Positions 61,698 through 64,000 of a stretch of 64,000 nt of DNA are shown piece after piece. Numbering within the stretch: position 1 is the stretch's first letter; each line of letters opens with the position of its first letter. The DNA comes from Enterobacter kobei. GTDB taxonomy: Bacteria; Pseudomonadota; Gammaproteobacteria; Enterobacterales; Enterobacteriaceae. Where the stretch lies: assembly GCF_018323985.1 (NCBI RefSeq), contig NZ_AP024590.1, forward strand, positions 4,092,001 to 4,156,000, read 5' to 3'. Below the pieces are notes generated by a model, which did not search any database, was not told the origin of the DNA, and was given only the letters and a program-made list of their open reading frames with translations. The translations under genes and the position numbers were made by a program.

Positions 61698-61991
61698 TTA
61701 CGCTTCAACAATTGCCAGAATGTCGCTTTCGGACATGATCAGCACTTCTTGATCGTCAATCTTTTCAGATTTCACGCCGTAGCCATCGTTGAAAATGACG
61801 ATGTCACCAACTTTAACATCCAGCGGTTGCACGCTACCGTTTTCCAGGATGCGGCCTTTACCGACAGCGATGATTTCGCCACGAGTCGATTTACCAGCTG
61901 CACTGCCGGTCAGTACGATGCCGCCCGCAGATTTGGACTCAACTTCTTTACGCTTGACGATGACACGGTCATGCAACGGACGAATACTCAT
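61698..61991 (-). CDS. groS: co-chaperonin GroES
   Basis: GroES is the heptameric lid of GroEL. The 97 residues begin MSIRPLHDRVIVKRKEVESK and include the mobile loop GGIVLTGSAAGKSTRGEI. It is the first gene of groSL and is preceded by a sigma-32 promoter. Confidence 0.99.
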   Translation of the reverse strand: MSIRPLHDRVIVKRKEVESKSAGGIVLTGSAAGKSTRGEIIAVGKGRILENGSVQPLDVKVGDIVIFNDGYGVKSEKIDDQEVLIMSESDILAIVEA

Positions 61992-62070
61992 TGATAGCTC
62001 TCCTTTGAGAAAGTCAGTATCGGTTATGGATGACGCCGGCCTAACGATGGTTTCCGGCTGGTGACGTCAG

Positions 62071-62099
62071 AGATGGGGGTGCATGATCATCCCTTCAAG
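62071..62099 (-). promoter_or_regulatory. Heat-shock (sigma-32) promoter of groSL
   Basis: On the minus strand CTTGAA (62099-62094) is the -35 and CCCCCATCT (62079-62071) the -10, separated by 14 bases. Both match the sigma-32 consensus and the known E. coli groE promoter. The start codon lies about 80 bases downstream. Confidence 0.9.
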
Positions 62100-62244
62100 G
62101 GGCAAAAAGAAAAAAATTTTACTGAGGGCCAAAAAAAGTTGACGGAAACAACGCCCTGCCAGAAGTGATGAGGGGGGCGGGCGACGCTCATAAGCCTTGC
62201 TTATGTTACTATCCTTCGCTCTTTGATGGCGGCAGGACAGGGTA

Positions 62245-63483
62245 ATGAGCGGACTGAAACAGGAACTGGGATTAGCGCAAGGGGTAGGCTTACTCTCCAC
62301 CTCATTATTAGGCACCGGCGTATTTGCCGTTCCCGCGCTGGCCGCACTGGCGGCGGGCGATAACAGTCTCTGGGCCTGGCCTGCGCTGATCGTGCTGGTG
62401 TTTCCCATCGCCATTGTTTTTGCCCTGCTGGGACGACATTACCCCAGTGCCGGCGGCGTGGCGCATTTTGTCGGGCTGGCGTTTGGCCCGCGACTGGCTC
62501 GCGTCACTGGCTGGCTCTTTCTGTCGGTGATCCCGGTGGGTTTACCCGCCGCGCTGCACATCGCCACCGGCTTCGGGCAGTCGCTGTTCGGCTGGCACGA
62601 CAGCCAGTTATTGCTGGCGGAGCTGGGTACGCTCGCCATCATCTGGTGGATTGGTTCGCGGGGCGCGCGCTCCAGCGCCAATCTGCAAACGCTGGTGGCG
62701 ATAATGATTGTCGCCCTGATTGCGGCGATCTGGATTTATGGCGATATCACCCTGGCGGCTATCCCCTTCCCGGCGCTGGTGGACGTTGATACCCCGCAGC
62801 TGTTCGCGGCCCTGTCAGTGATGTTCTGGTGCTTTGTCGGGCTTGAGGCTTTTGCTCATCTGGCATCGGAATTCAAACAGCCGGAGCGTGATTTCCCCCG
62901 CGCCCTGATGATTGGCCTGCTGCTGGCGGGAACCGTGTACTGGGCCTGTACCGTGCTGGTGCTGCATTTTACCGCCTACAGCGCCGATCGCGCCGCCGCC
63001 ACCTCGCTGCCGGACATTGTGGTGCAACTGTTTGGCGTGAAAGCCCTGTGGATCGCCTGCGTGATCGGTTATCTCGCCTGCTTTGCCAGCCTGAACATTT
63101 ATATCCAGAGCTTTGCGCGTCTGGTGTGGTCGCAGGCGCAGCATCTGCCGGACGGCTATCTCGCCCGCCTCTCGGCAAACCAGATCCCGCGTAACGCGCT
63201 TAATGCGGTGATCGGCTGCTGCATGCTGAGCACGCTGGGCATCTATCTGCTGGATATCAACCTGGATGCGCTGATCGTCTATGCCAACGGCATTTTCATC
63301 ATCATCTATTTGCTGTGTATGCTGGCGGGCTGTCGGCTACTGACGGGGCGCTATCGTGCGCTGGCGGCGCTTGGCGGGGTGCTTTGTTTACTGCTGCTGG
63401 CGATGGTCGGCTGGAAAAGCCTGTACGCCATCATCATGCTGGCGGCGTTGTGGCTGTTTTTACCTAAACGGCGCGTGGAGTGA
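62245..63483 (+). CDS. yjeH: L-methionine/branched-chain amino acid exporter YjeH
   Basis: YjeH is an inner-membrane APC-superfamily transporter that exports L-methionine and branched-chain amino acids in E. coli. The 412-residue protein (E. coli 418) has about 12 hydrophobic segments, the N-terminal motif GLLSTSLLGTGVFAVPALAAL in slightly altered form, and FVGLEAFAHLASEFKQPERD in the middle. It is divergent from groES. A REP element follows it. Confidence 0.94.
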   Translation: MSGLKQELGLAQGVGLLSTSLLGTGVFAVPALAALAAGDNSLWAWPALIVLVFPIAIVFALLGRHYPSAGGVAHFVGLAFGPRLARVTGWLFLSVIPVGLPAALHIATGFGQSLFGWHDSQLLLAELGTLAIIWWIGSRGARSSANLQTLVAIMIVALIAAIWIYGDITLAAIPFPALVDVDTPQLFAALSVMFWCFVGLEAFAHLASEFKQPERDFPRALMIGLLLAGTVYWACTVLVLHFTAYSADRAAATSLPDIVVQLFGVKALWIACVIGYLACFASLNIYIQSFARLVWSQAQHLPDGYLARLSANQIPRNALNAVIGCCMLSTLGIYLLDINLDALIVYANGIFIIIYLLCMLAGCRLLTGRYRALAALGGVLCLLLLAMVGWKSLYAIIMLAALWLFLPKRRVE

Positions 63484-63486
63484 AAT

Positions 63487-63517
63487 GCCGGGCGGCGCTG
63501 CGCTTGCCCGGCCTACA
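63487..63517. repeat. REP (palindromic unit) element
   Basis: A GCCGGGCGGCG-to-CGCTTGCCCGGC hairpin ending in CTACA matches enterobacterial repetitive extragenic palindromes. It lies in the 45-base gap between convergent yjeH and fxsA, a typical place for such elements. Confidence 0.8.
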
Positions 63518-63528
63518 ATTGCTTTTAC

Positions 63529-63999
63529 TTATTTATCGTCTTTATGTTCGATACGGTCACGCTGATCGTCCTTACGCTGATACTCACCATCAAACGTCTG
63601 CCCGCCCTGTGTACCGGCGCTGAAACCGCCGCCCGGCATACGTGAAAAGCGCAGGTGCGGCATCAGGCGCAGGGTCAGCAGTTTCTGCACCGGCGGCAAC
63701 AGCAGTAACAGGCCGAGGAAATCGGCAAAGAAGCCCGGTAGCAGCAGCAACAGCCCGGCGATGATCAGCGACACGCTCTTGATCATTTCTGCTGCCGGAC
63801 TTTCACCTGCCGCCATTTTCTGCTGCATCAGCAGTAAATTCTTGAAGCCCTGGTTGCGCACCAGCGACATCCCGACCACGGAACTGAAGATCACCAGCAC
63901 CAGCGTTAGCAGGACGCCTAAGACCTGGGCGACCTGAATAAAAATCGTAATCTCAATGTAAACATATAAAAATACTGCAATTAACGGTATCCAGCGCAC
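63529..63999 (-). CDS. fxsA: membrane protein FxsA
   Basis: FxsA is an inner-membrane protein that, when overproduced, relieves exclusion of phage T7 by the F plasmid, by binding PifA. The 156-residue frame (E. coli 158) starts with GTG at 63999, one base from the window end, and reads MRWIPLIAVFLYVYIEITIF. Hydrophobic segments cover about residues 3-20, 27-44 and 75-100, followed by MPHLRFSRMPGGGFSAGT and a charged tail RKDDQRDRIEHKDDK. The start agrees with the family N-terminus, so the gene is complete. Confidence 0.94.
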   Translation of the reverse strand: MRWIPLIAVFLYVYIEITIFIQVAQVLGVLLTLVLVIFSSVVGMSLVRNQGFKNLLLMQQKMAAGESPAAEMIKSVSLIIAGLLLLLPGFFADFLGLLLLLPPVQKLLTLRLMPHLRFSRMPGGGFSAGTQGGQTFDGEYQRKDDQRDRIEHKDDK

Positions 64000-64000
64000 T

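Noticed and set aside
60456..61994. A 512-codon open frame on the plus strand opposite groEL and groES
   Set aside because: It is a mirror of the strong codon bias of highly expressed groSL. It has no ribosome-binding site and its Phe/His/Asn-rich translation resembles no protein family.

Overview
The window is a stretch of enterobacterial chromosome. It carries the gene order found near 94-95 min of the Escherichia coli K-12 map, here running from ulaA to fxsA: ula, bsmA/yjfN, aidB, rlmB, rnr-nsrR, purA, yjeT-hflCKX-hfq-miaA-mutL-amiB-tsaE-nnr, queG, three tRNA-Gly genes, orn, rsgA-psd-mscM, epmA, frdABCD, blc, gdx, ecnB, efp, epmB, yjeJ, yjeI, groESL, yjeH and fxsA. Most proteins can be aligned from memory with their E. 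coli counterparts over full length. Several features point away from E. coli itself and towards a motile relative of the Enterobacter/Kosakonia/Lelliottia group. These are an FliA-type promoter in front of a chemoreceptor, a treZ-treY-treX operon, no ampC after frdD, no ecnA beside ecnB, and an extra LuxR-type regulator. The genus is an inference.

Layout. 1-3925: ascorbate utilisation (ulaA cut by the window edge, ulaG with a one-base frameshift, ulaR) and the YjfP hydrolase. 4112-8576: small envelope proteins BsmA and YjfN, an accessory chemoreceptor, and AidB. 8830-15224: a three-gene operon that makes trehalose from glycogen or maltodextrin, in the slot that holds yjfIJKLMC in E. coli. 15288-29547: rlmB and rnr, neighbours in E. 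coli, are separated by an 11-kb block of eleven genes on the minus strand. The block holds a PLP-dependent lyase of the D-cysteine desulfhydrase/L-cysteate sulfo-lyase family, an Asp/Glu-type racemase, a taurine/sulfonate-type ABC transporter, an M20 amidohydrolase and a complete dipeptide-type ABC transporter. I read it as a scavenging pathway for a sulfur compound, perhaps a sulfonated or conjugated cysteine derivative. 29586-42125: core housekeeping genes on the minus strand. 42124-43833: queG, a cluster of DnaA boxes matching the position of datA, and three tRNA-Gly genes. 44027-50147: orn, rsgA, psd, mscM. 50199-54752: epmA and the fumarate reductase operon with an FNR-type promoter. 54863-59878: blc, gdx with a guanidine-II riboswitch, a new LuxR-type gene, ecnB, and the EF-P system (efp, epmB; epmA lies earlier). 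60012-63999: groESL with a heat-shock promoter, yjeH and fxsA.

How the parts fit. EpmA and EpmB both modify EF-P, whose gene is also here. FrdABCD lets the cell respire fumarate anaerobically. TreX debranches glycogen, TreY converts the reducing end of the chains to a trehalosyl unit, and TreZ releases trehalose. In the inserted block the two transporters probably import the substrate, the amidohydrolase frees an amino acid, the racemase adjusts its stereochemistry and the lyase releases the sulfur. That last scheme is a hypothesis. No insertion sequences, prophage genes, integrases or CRISPR arrays were seen.
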